From Paenibacillus sp. 1_12 (GTDB lineage Bacteria > Bacillota > Bacilli > Paenibacillales > NBRC-103111), in the NCBI RefSeq assembly GCF_900114475.1, contig NZ_FOTE01000003.1, positions 124,001 through 188,000 of the forward strand: a DNA stretch of 64,000 bases. Direction: 5' to 3'. Positions 1-9,475 of this stretch are shown in pieces (positions within the stretch are counted from its first letter, which is position 1; each line of letters starts with the position of its first letter). The position numbers and the translations under genes are program-made. Below the pieces are notes generated by a model that was not told where the DNA came from, did no database searches, and saw nothing but the letters and a program-made list of their open reading frames with translations.

Positions 1-1
1 C

Positions 2-2230
2 GCTGAATATTCACCGGAATATCAGGCTTTCGTATGGGCATGCCGTCATGGTGTGCATACCGAATTCATGGATCTGCCGTCGAACACAGCGCTGGCGCTT
101 TATGAGCAGCGGCGGAACCAACGCAATGCCGCGTCTGCCGTCCAGGATGAGCAGGGTGATGGACGACAAGTATTGTCCAAAGGCAAGCAACCGCAAGATG
201 AACGACAAGACGAGCAACTGCAGGATGAACAGCCGAGCGATGACGCTCAGCCTAATGTACAGCATGCCGCAGGTGGATCTCAGGAAAACGCGCTGCAGGC
301 TTATCTTCGTCAGCAGCATGAACGATATGAGCGCATAGCAGAGCTTGCGGGTGAGCCGAATTATGATGCTTACTGGGAGCGTCACTTTGAACACAATACA
401 CAAAAGGATGCTTATCAGCGTTCCATCTACGAGTTTTCTTTCCAGATGCGAGCCTTGTCCGAGCAGGGTGAACGGGAGCATGACGCCGCGGAGACTGCCT
501 ATAATGAAATTCGTGAGGCGTATATGAGGCGACGTATCCGTGATCTGCTGGAGGCAGGACATTCATCGGAACGGGTTGTTGTCGTTACAGGTGCTCACCA
601 TGCCTCGGCTCTTGATCTACGGCTACCGGTTATGAGCGATAAGCAGTTGGCGAGCTTGCCAAAAGCTCCAACCAAACTAACACTGATGCCGTATTCGTTC
701 TATAAGCTGTCCACGCATTCGGGTTACGGGGCTGGGAATCAGGCTCCTGCTTACTTCACCTTATTTTGGCAATGTTTGCAAAAGGGCGACTTGAGTCAGC
801 TGCCCTCCTTATACTTTTCCCATGTAGCCGCTTATCTTCGCGAGCAGGGTACCTATCGCTCGACAGCAGCGATTATTGAAGCGGTACGGTTGGCTGAAGC
901 ACTAGCTTCTTTACAGGGTGGCAGTCAGCCGACCTGGAAAGATTTACGCGATGCGGCAGTCGTTTGTCTGGGATATGGGGAGCTGTCACCGATCGCGGAG
1001 GCATTAGCCAGAACTGATGTGGGCACAGCGATTGGCAGCTTGCCGGATGGCGTCAGTCAAACGCCGATTCAGGATGATATGAACCGTGAGCTGAAACGGT
1101 TGAAGCTGGAGAAATACAAATCGACAGTCGCGAGTACGCTTCAGTTAGACTTAAGAGAAAACCGCCGGGTTAAGACGGAGGATGCAGCTTTTATCGATTT
1201 AACAAGATCTGTTCTTCTCCATCGGCTGGAGCTGCTTGGCATCAACTTTGCCCGCAAGCAGCGGGTTCATCAGGATGCGGCTTCTTGGGCTGAGCATTGG
1301 GTGCTGCAATGGACGCCAGAAGCGGAGATTCAAACCGTGGAATCCACTTTAAAAGGGGAGACCATAGAGCTGGCGGCTGCCTTTGTGCTGAATGAAAGAT
1401 TGGAGTCTTGCGTGGATATTGCTGAAGCCTCTCGCCTCATTCGGATTTCATGCGACTGCGGTTTGCCGAAGCTGATGGAGCAAGCAAGAGCTGCCCTGCA
1501 GCAGCTTGCTGTAGAGGCAGGAAACTTAAACGAGATTGCCACAGCGGCTTACGAGCTATCTGTATTGATCCAATATGGTTCACTGCGCAGGCTTGAGACC
1601 AACTCCTTAATACCTTTGCTGCAGCAGTTGTTTTTGCGAGGCGCGCTGCAGGTGGTGGATGCCGCAAACTGTAATGATGATGCAGCCAAAAGCATCGTAG
1701 CCGCAATTCAGACGCTGCATGGAATCGCTCGGGAGCATTATGAAATCGTCGATGACAGGATATGGCTGAACAAGCTGCATGAGCTATCCTCACGGGATGA
1801 CCGGAATGCCAAGTGCTCGGGATTTGCCTTCGCCATCCTGCTCGAGCGTAATGAAATCTCCGATGAGCAAAGCGCTCAGGAAGTATCAAGGCGTCTTTCA
1901 CCCGGTATCCCTGCGGATCTCGGAGCGGGTTGGTTTGAAGGATTATCGATGCGCAACCGCTATGCACTGCTCTCCCGATTATCGTTATGGAAGCAGCTGG
2001 ACGCTTATATGGAATCACTGGAGGAGGAGCAGTTTCACCGTTCGCTCGTTTTTTTGCGCCGAGCCTTTGGGTCGTTTGAGCCGAGGGAAAAAGCAGCGAT
2101 TGCCGAGATGATGGGTGATATCTGGGGAGTTGATGCAGGTCAGACAGGTGAAATGCTGCAGCGTCCGCTCAGTGAGGAAGAAAAGGGGAAACTCGATGAG
2201 CTTAATGACTTTGATTTCGGGGATTTGTAA
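2..2230 (+). CDS. DUF5682 family protein, 5'-truncated by the window edge
   Basis: The reading frame is open from base 2, so the true start lies upstream. The first visible residues (AEYSPEYQAFVWACRHGV, then FMDLP) continue smoothly into the protein, so the in-frame GTG at 53 is not the real start. A hydrophilic Gln/Asp/Glu-rich insert follows, then VVVVTGAHHASAL, typical of DUF5682, and a long helical region to the C-terminus. DUF5682 proteins are usually encoded with a MoxR-type AAA ATPase and a VWA protein and are thought to belong to a chaperone-like complex; the biochemical role is not known. The next gene starts 3 nt downstream and encodes the VWA partner, so the two are surely co-transcribed. 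The family call is firm, the function is inference. Confidence 0.85.
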   Translation, partial: AEYSPEYQAFVWACRHGVHTEFMDLPSNTALALYEQRRNQRNAASAVQDEQGDGRQVLSKGKQPQDERQDEQLQDEQPSDDAQPNVQHAAGGSQENALQAYLRQQHERYERIAELAGEPNYDAYWERHFEHNTQKDAYQRSIYEFSFQMRALSEQGEREHDAAETAYNEIREAYMRRRIRDLLEAGHSSERVVVVTGAHHASALDLRLPVMSDKQLASLPKAPTKLTLMPYSFYKLSTHSGYGAGNQAPAYFTLFWQCLQKGDLSQLPSLYFSHVAAYLREQGTYRSTAAIIEAVRLAEALASLQGGSQPTWKDLRDAAVVCLGYGELSPIAEALARTDVGTAIGSLPDGVSQTPIQDDMNRELKRLKLEKYKSTVASTLQLDLRENRRVKTEDAAFIDLTRSVLLHRLELLGINFARKQRVHQDAASWAEHWVLQWTPEAEIQTVESTLKGETIELAAAFVLNERLESCVDIAEASRLIRISCDCGLPKLMEQARAALQQLAVEAGNLNEIATAAYELSVLIQYGSLRRLETNSLIPLLQQLFLRGALQVVDAANCNDDAAKSIVAAIQTLHGIAREHYEIVDDRIWLNKLHELSSRDDRNAKCSGFAFAILLERNEISDEQSAQEVSRRLSPGIPADLGAGWFEGLSMRNRYALLSRLSLWKQLDAYMESLEEEQFHRSLVFLRRAFGSFEPREKAAIAEMMGDIWGVDAGQTGEMLQRPLSEEEKGKLDELNDFDFGDL

Positions 2231-2233
2231 ACC

Positions 2234-3448
2234 ATGACAACCATCAATCAGGAACAGGTAAAGCGTTGGAGATTGGTTCTGGGCGCAGCTTCCGAGGAGA
2301 AGCTTCAGGCATTAGGCGGCGGTTCTGGCAGGCTGCTGGACGGAGATGATGTATTGATGGATGAGGCACTGGCTGCTATTTATGATGATACATTCGAAGC
2401 ATCGGGAATGGATGCCGGCGGTTCGGGCAAATCAAGGGCGGCCGGACTGGGTCCATCCTCACCAAAGCTCGCCAAATGGCTGGGAGATATTCGATCCTTT
2501 TTTCCGCAGGACGTTGTATCGGTTATTCAAGCAGATGCAATAGAACGCAAGGGATTAACACAGCTATTGTTCGAGCCTGAGCTGCTGTCACAGGTGAAGC
2601 CGGATATTCAAATGGTCGCGACCTTAATGGCACTCAAAGGCAAAATTCCCGAGAAAACCAAGGAGACTGCCAGACAGTTGGTCAAAGCCGTGGTCGAGGA
2701 AATTGTCAAACGGCTCTCGTCTAACATTCAGCGAGCGGTAACGGGGGCGCTGAATCGAAGGCAGCATTCACCGCTGCCATCCTTTACCGGTCTTGATTGG
2801 AATCGTACGATCAGGGCCAACCTGAAACACTATGATCAGGAACGGCAGCTGCTGATTCCACAGAAGGTTTATTTTTTCGATCGGGCGCGCAAAAGCAAGG
2901 AGTGGACCGTTATCCTTGATATCGATCAAAGCGGCTCGATGGCGAATTCGGTTATCTATGCCTCAATTATTGGATCAATCTTTGCCAGTATGCCGGCACT
3001 TGATACACGTGTGGTCGCATTTGATACCGAGGTTGTCGATCTCAGTGAGCAATGTGCGGAAGACCCAGTAGATATGCTGTTCGGTATTCAGCTGGGCGGT
3101 GGCACAGATATTAATAAATCAGTTGCCTACTGTGAGCAATTCATTACAGAACCGAAAAAAACATTATTCATTCTCGTCACGGACCTGTATGAGGGTGGCA
3201 ATCGTTCAGAGCTGCTGCGCAGATTGGACGATTTGCAGCAGGCGGGTGTAAAAACGATTTGTTTGCTGGCATTATCCGATGAAGGAAAACCTTCCTATGA
3301 TGAGACGGTAGCCAAAAAACTGGCTCAGTTTGGGATTCCCTGCTTCGGCTGCTCTCCTGACCGTCTGCCTGAGCTGATCGAAGGTGCTTTGAAGGGGCAG
3401 GACCTGCTGATGCTGGCTAGTCGGGTACAGTCCGGTCCAAATGTGTAA
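2234..3448 (+). CDS. VWA-domain protein, partner of DUF5682/MoxR
   Basis: A 404-residue cytoplasmic protein without signal peptide. A VWA (CoxE-like) domain fills the C-terminal half. The metal-ion-dependent adhesion site is complete: DIDQSGSM gives D231, S233 and S235, and GGGTD supplies the later MIDAS threonine, with a downstream Asp in VTDLYEGG. The N-terminal half is helical and not recognised. VWA proteins next to MoxR ATPases act as metal-dependent protein-binding adaptors in complex assembly or cofactor insertion. It starts 3 nt after the DUF5682 stop and is the last gene of its operon; 310 nt without a gene follow. The client of the system cannot be read from the sequence. Confidence 0.85.
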   Translation: MTTINQEQVKRWRLVLGAASEEKLQALGGGSGRLLDGDDVLMDEALAAIYDDTFEASGMDAGGSGKSRAAGLGPSSPKLAKWLGDIRSFFPQDVVSVIQADAIERKGLTQLLFEPELLSQVKPDIQMVATLMALKGKIPEKTKETARQLVKAVVEEIVKRLSSNIQRAVTGALNRRQHSPLPSFTGLDWNRTIRANLKHYDQERQLLIPQKVYFFDRARKSKEWTVILDIDQSGSMANSVIYASIIGSIFASMPALDTRVVAFDTEVVDLSEQCAEDPVDMLFGIQLGGGTDINKSVAYCEQFITEPKKTLFILVTDLYEGGNRSELLRRLDDLQQAGVKTICLLALSDEGKPSYDETVAKKLAQFGIPCFGCSPDRLPELIEGALKGQDLLMLASRVQSGPNV

Positions 3449-3625
3449 AGGATACTGCAAACGCAATTGGAAGGAGGCCTGCTTTCACAGCGTCGAATGT
3501 AGGGTGAATTGGTTATCGTGAGTAATTCCAGGAACAGAGGCCGATGAAGCTGATCATTAAGATCATTTCATCAGTCTCTAATCTCAGGTTCACTAAATAT
3601 TTACTTGAATTTTACAAAAAAGAGG

Positions 3626-3654
3626 TTGAAAGTTACCGAAACGCTTTGTATAAT
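3626..3654 (+). promoter_or_regulatory. Promoter of the LacI-type regulator gene
   Basis: TTGAAA (3626-3631), 17 nt, then a perfect TATAAT (3649-3654). The predicted start falls just before the AACCGGTT operator cluster at 3671-3733, so a bound repressor would block transcription. The stretch 3449-3625 after the VWA gene holds no gene; a weak hairpin (GATGAA/TTCATC, about 3541-3571) lacks a T-tract. Confidence 0.7.
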
Positions 3655-3670
3655 AATGACATGATCAAAG

Positions 3671-3733
3671 GTAAACCGGTTTAATGAACCGGTTTTTATT
3701 AGGAAAATCATTAAACCGGTTTAATGATTTTCC
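3671..3733 (+). promoter_or_regulatory. LacI-family operator cluster with a perfect 32-bp palindrome
   Basis: Three AACCGGTT cores lie in 63 bp: 3673-3682 (AAACCGGTTT), 3686-3695 (GAACCGGTTT) and 3713-3722 (AAACCGGTTT). The last sits at the centre of a perfect 32-bp palindrome, 3702-3733, halves GGAAAATCATTAAACC and GGTTTAATGATTTTCC. LacI-family operators are palindromes with a central CG, as here. The position between the promoter and the start of the LacI gene indicates autoregulation. Confidence 0.75.
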
Positions 3734-3758
3734 GCCATTCTTTTAAAGGGGGGATCAA

Positions 3759-4769
3759 ATGGCAACCATCGATGACGTAGCAAAAGCTGCGGGTGTTTCC
3801 AAGGGAACGGTATCTAGTGTATTCAGCAAAAAAAGACCCATCAGCCGTCCTGTAACTGAACGAGTTCTGGAGGTTGCCAAGGGTTTAGGGTATTACCCGA
3901 GCCATGTAGCGCGAAGTCTCGCTATTAAGAAAACAATGATAGCCGGTTTGAAAATGCCGATTTCCAAAGACAGCGTGATGTCGGGTTTCGAGATCCAAAT
4001 GATCAATGGCGTTATAAGAGAATTTTCCAAGCAGGGCTACAGACTTTTGTTAGATACGCTTCCTGAACATGATGATCAGACCCAATTTTCCATCGATCCC
4101 GTGGATGGTGTCATTATGCTGAACCCGAGAAAGCAGGATCCTCGTATTGAAAGGTACAATCAAATGGGCATCCCGTTAGTATTGATTGGTCGTCCTGATC
4201 CAATTGAAGAGAAAATCAGTTACGTAGACAATGATAACAGGCATTTGAGCTTGCAGGTAGGTCAATATTTAATTAACCATGGACACACAGCCATTTTATT
4301 CCTTAATTCAAGCGCGGATATGACGGTTGCTATTGACCGAGAGCACGGTTTGGCGGAAGCTTTCAAACAAAGCGGTCGATCCTATGATCGGGTACACGTT
4401 ATGAACTATTCGAGAAGGAAGCATTCAAATCCAACTGATTATGGCTATGTTTCGCTTAAGAGCATCTATGAGCCTAATCGATTCACTGCCATTATTACCG
4501 ATACGGACCGCGTAGCACTGGGAGTGATGAGAGCAGCAAGAGAGCTTGGCCTCGATATTCCAGGCGAGCTTTCGCTAATAGCCTTAAGCAATGACGCTAC
4601 TCTGGCTCAGGAAATGACGCCTGCGTTAACATCCGTTGAACTGTCCGCAGAAATGCTGGGAACGGAAGCTGCCAAAATTTTAGTGGAGAAAATGAAAGAT
4701 GTGGACATCGTCGAACAAAAAATAATTGAAGCCAAACTGGTAATTCGCGATTCGTGCAGGTTACTTTAG
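3759..4769 (+). CDS. LacI-family transcriptional regulator
   Basis: A 336-residue repressor, of normal LacI-family length. Residues 2-48 form the DNA-binding domain (ATIDDVAKAAGVSKGTVSSV, hinge helix near PSHVARSLA), and about 60-330 form the periplasmic-binding-like effector domain. The start has a strong site (AAAGGGGGGA, 3746-3755). It heads a sugar-uptake and degradation operon, so the effector is probably a sugar or sugar phosphate from the substrate handled by the downstream genes. The operator cluster directly upstream suggests it represses itself and probably the operon. The actual ligand is unknown. Confidence 0.92.
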   Translation: MATIDDVAKAAGVSKGTVSSVFSKKRPISRPVTERVLEVAKGLGYYPSHVARSLAIKKTMIAGLKMPISKDSVMSGFEIQMINGVIREFSKQGYRLLLDTLPEHDDQTQFSIDPVDGVIMLNPRKQDPRIERYNQMGIPLVLIGRPDPIEEKISYVDNDNRHLSLQVGQYLINHGHTAILFLNSSADMTVAIDREHGLAEAFKQSGRSYDRVHVMNYSRRKHSNPTDYGYVSLKSIYEPNRFTAIITDTDRVALGVMRAARELGLDIPGELSLIALSNDATLAQEMTPALTSVELSAEMLGTEAAKILVEKMKDVDIVEQKIIEAKLVIRDSCRLL

Positions 4770-4795
4770 TAAGCCGCCAACAGGCGGAGCAAAAA

Positions 4796-4809
4796 TGTAA
4801 ACGCTTTAT
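4796..4809 (+). promoter_or_regulatory. Probable cre (CcpA) site before the binding-protein gene
   Basis: TGTAAACGCTTTAT fits the cre consensus TGWAANCGNTNWCA at 12 of 14 positions. It lies in the 81-nt gap between the regulator and the binding-protein gene, so carbon catabolite control of the transport genes is likely. A LacI-family site of another regulator would look similar. Confidence 0.5.
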
Positions 4810-4850
4810 TAAGATTGTGTAAAGGCATTATATAACCTGGGAGGTATACA

Positions 4851-6287
4851 ATGATGACAAAAACGAAAGTTATGAGCTCAACGATGGCAATCGCACTGTT
4901 GGGAACTGTATTAGCAGGATGTACCGGAAGCGATACTGCAGCACCCCCAACAGGAAACGCTCCAGCTACAAACGCGCCTTCAGCCAATGATAAAAAAGAA
5001 GACAGAACTCTCCGTATGATGTCAGGGGTTATTGGTGGTAAAACTCCTGAAGAGAACACCTTATTCGAGAAAGAGATTGAACGATTGACCGGTATTAAAG
5101 TGAAGATGGATAAACCGGCATCTGATTATGATCAGAAATTGCTGGCTGCCATCGCATCCGGCGAGAAGTTCGATCTGCTTCAGATCAGTAAGGAAAAAAT
5201 GAACCTGTTCATCAGTCAAGGCATTTTGACACCTCTTACGGATCAAGTAAAAGCATCCAAAGTATTGTCCGATCCCGATGTTCTGCCTGCAGGTGAATGG
5301 GATCAGGTCAAGACGAAAGACGGCAAGATCTACGGTGTGTTCTCGAAGTTTCAAGGCGGAACGATGCCGATTGTTCGAAATGACTGGCTAAAAAAGCTGA
5401 ATCTGCAGGAACCCAAAACATTGGATGATTATTACAAGGTATTAAAAGCTTTTACAGAGCAAGATCCGGACGGTAACGGTAAAAAGGACACGTATGGCTT
5501 GAGTACAGCGGGCATGTATGAGCTGCAAGGTATTTTCAGCGCAGCGGGCTTGAAGCAGCGTTATGTGGAGAAGGACGGCAAACTGGATGTGCCCTACTCA
5601 ACGGATGCGGCTATTCCGATTTATGAGTGGCTGAATAAGCTTTATAAGGAAGGCATATTGGATCCTAACTTTGCTACTAACGATACAGGTAAAATGCGTA
5701 ATCTGTTTCTAACGGATCGGGTAGGCATGATCACTTATTGGGACGCTTGGGTAGGGATGCTCAACAATACGAGAAAAGAGCAGGATGCGAATACAGCATT
5801 TGAAGCAAAAGGACTTCCTGGAGCAGCGGATCCGAGCGGCAAACATATGATTCGTCGCGGTGACCCGGATGTGTGGGTCATTCCGGTCAATGCGGAACAT
5901 CCGAAAACAGCATTTGAATTTATTGAATGGTGGCATACCAAAGACGGCATTATGCTCGGAAGCCTGGGTATTAAAGATAACGATTATACGGAGAGCGGCG
6001 GTAAATACGAGCTTACTAAAGCAGGTAAAGAGCATGCAATGGATCACGGAGTTCCTTTTTGGTACAACAAAAAAGTTCAACCTCCTTTTGGTCTGCTGCC
6101 AGGGGTAAAAGAAGCACAGGAATTGGTTGTGAAATATGCAACGCTTGAGCTGACGCCAGCCAAATGGGCAGATGCCGAGAAGATCATCAATGAAAATTCA
6201 TTTAAAGCGATCTTGGGTGAAATGCCTGCCGCCGATGCGGTTAAAAAGATGCGTGAGCAGCTAAAAGCAAATAAACTAATTGACTAA
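4851..6287 (+). CDS. ABC sugar transporter, extracellular solute-binding lipoprotein
   Basis: A 478-residue family-1 solute-binding protein of the LplA/YtcQ kind. It has a lipoprotein signal peptide with lipobox VLAGC (Cys24), a short Pro/Ala/Asn linker, then the two-lobed binding domain. It would sit on the outer face of the membrane and pass substrate to the two permeases encoded next. The start ATG follows GGGAGG with good spacing. These systems commonly import oligosaccharides; here the downstream phosphoesterases and GH38-like enzyme suggest a glycan fragment, perhaps phosphorylated. No ATPase is encoded nearby, so a shared MsmX-type ATPase elsewhere must be used. Confidence 0.9.
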   Translation: MMTKTKVMSSTMAIALLGTVLAGCTGSDTAAPPTGNAPATNAPSANDKKEDRTLRMMSGVIGGKTPEENTLFEKEIERLTGIKVKMDKPASDYDQKLLAAIASGEKFDLLQISKEKMNLFISQGILTPLTDQVKASKVLSDPDVLPAGEWDQVKTKDGKIYGVFSKFQGGTMPIVRNDWLKKLNLQEPKTLDDYYKVLKAFTEQDPDGNGKKDTYGLSTAGMYELQGIFSAAGLKQRYVEKDGKLDVPYSTDAAIPIYEWLNKLYKEGILDPNFATNDTGKMRNLFLTDRVGMITYWDAWVGMLNNTRKEQDANTAFEAKGLPGAADPSGKHMIRRGDPDVWVIPVNAEHPKTAFEFIEWWHTKDGIMLGSLGIKDNDYTESGGKYELTKAGKEHAMDHGVPFWYNKKVQPPFGLLPGVKEAQELVVKYATLELTPAKWADAEKIINENSFKAILGEMPAADAVKKMREQLKANKLID

Positions 6288-6385
6288 TCTAAGATGAAGT
6301 TTCAGCAGATCGAAGGGAGTATATCGCTTGCAAGCTCCCTTCGATATGGCTGGAATTACCAAGCGGATAAGGTGGTGGCTGTCTT

Positions 6386-7270
6386 TTGAAAGCCGTCTTG
6401 AAGTATAAAACGCTTTATGTCATGATGGTACCTATTTTGGCTTACTTTTTTCTTTTTTCGTATTATCCGTTAGTACGCGGCTTCATCATCAGCTTTCAAA
6501 ATTTTCGCTTAATCGGCAACCGGCCTTTTGTAGGATTTGATAATTATTTGTTTGTCCTGAAAGACTCCACATTCTGGACCGCTTTTCAAAATACGTTGGT
6601 TATCGGCGGATTTACGCTAATCATCGGATTCATTATGCCAATTATCCTTGCTTTGTCATTAAACGAGGTACTATCCATCTGGTTTAAAAAATTAACGCAA
6701 ATGATCGTGTACTTACCTCATTTGTTTTCATGGGTAGTCGTGGGCGGTATGTGGATCATGCTGCTGTCTCCCGATACAGGGATCGTGAATCAAATCCTCC
6801 AATTGCTTGGAAGTGCCAAGCCGATCAGTTTTATGTCGAGTACGATTTATGCCCGTTCCATTATGGTATTTACTGCCGTCTGGAAAGACATGGGGTTCAT
6901 TGTTATTTTATATTTGGCATCCATCGTTTCCATCAATCCATCTCTCTATGAAGCGGCCAGAATGGATGGAGCGAACCGTTGGCAGTTAGTTCGTTTCGTG
7001 ACACTTCCATCGCTTGCTTCCACAATGAAGGTTGTTATTATGCTCAATGTGCTGAGTGCACTGCGTATGTTTGATCAAATCATTGTCATGAGAAATGGAG
7101 CGATAGCCAGCAAAGTCGATGTCATCATGATGTATACGTTCCAAAAGGGTATTTTGGAATTCAATATAGGTACAGCGACCGCCGCAGGGTTTATCGTGAT
7201 ATTGGCTACGTTGATTCTTACTTTCGTGACCCGATTGATCATTCGCTATGATGACGGAGGAGACAAATAA
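6386..7270 (+). CDS. ABC sugar permease, LplB-type
   Basis: A 294-residue integral membrane protein with six predicted helices. It carries the EAA motif of importer permeases (EAARMDGANRWQLVRFVTLP), which docks the ATPase. It begins with TTG at 6386 after a GGTGGTGG site. The length and the N-terminus (KTLYVMMVPILAYFFLFSYYP) match LplB/YtcP-partner permeases. It is encoded 98 nt after the binding protein, and its stop is just before the second permease. Confidence 0.92.
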   Translation: MKAVLKYKTLYVMMVPILAYFFLFSYYPLVRGFIISFQNFRLIGNRPFVGFDNYLFVLKDSTFWTAFQNTLVIGGFTLIIGFIMPIILALSLNEVLSIWFKKLTQMIVYLPHLFSWVVVGGMWIMLLSPDTGIVNQILQLLGSAKPISFMSSTIYARSIMVFTAVWKDMGFIVILYLASIVSINPSLYEAARMDGANRWQLVRFVTLPSLASTMKVVIMLNVLSALRMFDQIIVMRNGAIASKVDVIMMYTFQKGILEFNIGTATAAGFIVILATLILTFVTRLIIRYDDGGDK

Positions 7271-7271
7271 T

Positions 7272-8135
7272 ATGAAACTTGAATCCAAAGGATGGTCGGG
7301 ACGTCTCTTCGATGTAGTAAATGTCGTTTTTTTGCTTCTTCTTGTAGCGACTATGGTCATTCCTTTTCTGAATACGTTCGCCTTGGCCTTCTCAACCAAC
7401 TTTGCTTCCATGCAGCCGGCTATTGTGCTGTGGCCAAGAGAGTTCAGTCTGGAAGGCTTTAATACGGTTTGGAATCGGCTGCAGCTTTACCAGCCATTCA
7501 GCAATAATGTCATTGTCACCGTTATCGGCACCATTGGGCATGTATTTCTGTGTGCAATGGCAGGTTATGTACTTGTCCAACCGCGTTTACCTGGTAAAAA
7601 GCTGATGGTATCGTTGATCCTGATCACCATGATGGTGCCAAGTGAATCGATTATGATCCCGCTGTATGTCGTCAACAAGGAGCTTGGTCTGCTCAACACG
7701 TTGTCTGCGCTTATTTTTTCAGGGCTGATCTCCGGCTTTGGCGTGTTATTGATGAGAAATTTCTTCTTAACCGTTCCTTTGGAAATGTCAGAATCGGCTC
7801 GTATGGATGGGGCCGGAGATGCCCGTATTTTTATGACGATGTATTTACCGCTGGCCAAAGCAGGTCTTGCGACTGTAGCCTTGTTCGAGTTCGTCAGCCG
7901 TTGGAATCAGTTTACGCCGGCACTTCTCTACATTAACAATCATGCCAAATACACGCTGCAAATTGCTTTGAAATCGCTCATTATCGACACGGACGCGACC
8001 TCCAGCAATTTCATCATTACGACGAATGTCAGGATGGCGGGAATTGTGATCGCACTGCTTCCATTGGTCATTATTTATCCGTTTGTTCAAAAATATTTCG
8101 TCAAAGGCATTATGGTCGGTGCTAATAAAGAGTAG
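7272..8135 (+). CDS. ABC sugar permease, LplC/YtcP-type
   Basis: A 287-residue second permease with six helices and an EAA-like loop (ESARMDGAGDARIFMTMYLP). The ATG at 7272 is preferred over the in-frame ATG at 7248 because GGAGG (7256-7260) is correctly spaced for it. The C-terminus KYFVKGIMVGANKE is the usual end of this family. It forms a heterodimer with the preceding LplB-type protein. Confidence 0.92.
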   Translation: MKLESKGWSGRLFDVVNVVFLLLLVATMVIPFLNTFALAFSTNFASMQPAIVLWPREFSLEGFNTVWNRLQLYQPFSNNVIVTVIGTIGHVFLCAMAGYVLVQPRLPGKKLMVSLILITMMVPSESIMIPLYVVNKELGLLNTLSALIFSGLISGFGVLLMRNFFLTVPLEMSESARMDGAGDARIFMTMYLPLAKAGLATVALFEFVSRWNQFTPALLYINNHAKYTLQIALKSLIIDTDATSSNFIITTNVRMAGIVIALLPLVIIYPFVQKYFVKGIMVGANKE

Positions 8136-8171
8136 AGTCCAGACAAACTATGAAAGACGGTGGAACCCTAT

Positions 8172-9461
8172 ATGAATCAAACGGACAGACATAGCCAAAC
8201 AGCCACATTTACCAGAGAAGTTAAACATTCGGAACAGAGCTCCTATATAGAGGTTCCTTTTGAGGTGCCGCAGCATGTGGAAGAGATTCAGGTCAGCTAT
8301 GAGGTGGAGTCCTCCGGCAGTCATATCGCGGTTATCGATTTAGGAATCCGAGATCCGTATCGGATCCGAGGGTGGAGCGGTGGAGCACGGAAATTTTTCA
8401 ATATAGGGTTGGAAAAAGCAACACCGGGCTATTTGCCCGGACCTCTCGATGCCGGTGGATGGGCAGTTGTGCACAATGCCTACAAGATACCACAAGAAGG
8501 CTGTAAGGTTACGATAACGATTATCTTTTTCCTGATGACTCCGCGTTGGCTTAAGGGTGACCTGCATATGCATAGCCTTCACAGCGACGGTACTTATACG
8601 CTGGAAGAGAATGCAGCAATCATGGAGGAGCTGGGCTGCGATTTCATGACGATGACGGATCATAATGCCATCAGTCAAAATTTCGCCTACCCCCGCAGCA
8701 CCAGTCTTGTAATGATACCAGGGATGGAGTTTACAACCAATTTTGGCCACAGCAATTTTCTGGGTGTTGCTGATCCTCTGGATGATTTTCGGGTTAGCAC
8801 TCAGGCTGATGTGAATGAAAGATTGGCAACCGCACGCGAACGGGGAGCACGAATCGTGTTGAACCATCCTCACTGCGATTTTTGTCCGTGGGAATGGGAC
8901 TTTGACGTCGATTTTGACTGGGTGGAGATATGGAATGGCCCCTGGACTGAACGAAACGAACGCACTTTGGCGTGGTGGCAGCAGCAGCTTCTTGCTGGAA
9001 AACGATTGAATGTAATAGGCGGCAGCGATGTTCACCGCCCTGATCCTTATGTCAAGCATGCGATGCCGTGTACCTGGGTGTATGCTTCCTCAAAAACAGT
9101 AAAAGGGATACTGGCTGGAATCGAAAAGGGCAACGTATCGATCAGCTTTGCACCTCAGGGACCTTTTGTTCAATTAGGGTTTGGAAACTATAAGATGGGG
9201 GATTCGGTACCTGCGGGGGAAGCCGGAATCGTATGTCTGCAAGCTGAGCATCTCTTGGCAGGTGATGAAGTGAAGCTCATTAGCAGCAGCGGGCTGGAAC
9301 AAAATATAATCGTGGACAGCGACGGTACTTTGGAGCTTACTATAGATTCGGTAGGCAGGCGGTTTGTCCGCGCTGAGGTGTGGCGAACGTTTCCTGAGGT
9401 AGACAACAAGCTGATGGCTGCTCTGACGAACCCGATCTATTTTGATGAAAATAAAGGGTAG
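8172..9461 (+). CDS. PHP-domain phosphoesterase, CehA/McbA-like
   Basis: 429 residues. An N-terminal beta-sandwich-like region of about 125 residues precedes a PHP domain with its metal ligands: GDLHMHSLHSDG, then MTDHNA, NHPHCD and GGSDVH. A further beta-rich stretch ends the protein. PHP domains are metal-dependent phosphoesterases or related hydrolases; the CehA/McbA subgroup is exemplified by carbaryl hydrolase, so ester hydrolysis is the safe statement. No signal peptide is seen, so it acts in the cytosol on the imported compound. ATG at 8172 has GGTGG 9 nt upstream; the GTG at 8160 is less likely. Confidence 0.85.
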   Translation: MNQTDRHSQTATFTREVKHSEQSSYIEVPFEVPQHVEEIQVSYEVESSGSHIAVIDLGIRDPYRIRGWSGGARKFFNIGLEKATPGYLPGPLDAGGWAVVHNAYKIPQEGCKVTITIIFFLMTPRWLKGDLHMHSLHSDGTYTLEENAAIMEELGCDFMTMTDHNAISQNFAYPRSTSLVMIPGMEFTTNFGHSNFLGVADPLDDFRVSTQADVNERLATARERGARIVLNHPHCDFCPWEWDFDVDFDWVEIWNGPWTERNERTLAWWQQQLLAGKRLNVIGGSDVHRPDPYVKHAMPCTWVYASSKTVKGILAGIEKGNVSISFAPQGPFVQLGFGNYKMGDSVPAGEAGIVCLQAEHLLAGDEVKLISSSGLEQNIIVDSDGTLELTIDSVGRRFVRAEVWRTFPEVDNKLMAALTNPIYFDENKG

Positions 9462-9475
9462 GAGGTGAATCCTGC

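Noticed and set aside
11-562. Minus-strand open frames opposite the DUF5682 gene
   Set aside because: Shadow frames with no ribosome sites; the plus frame has clear family motifs.
4766-4790. GCCGCC-AACA-GGCGG hairpin after the LacI gene
   Set aside because: Short stem without a T-run; unlikely to stop transcription between regulator and transporter genes.
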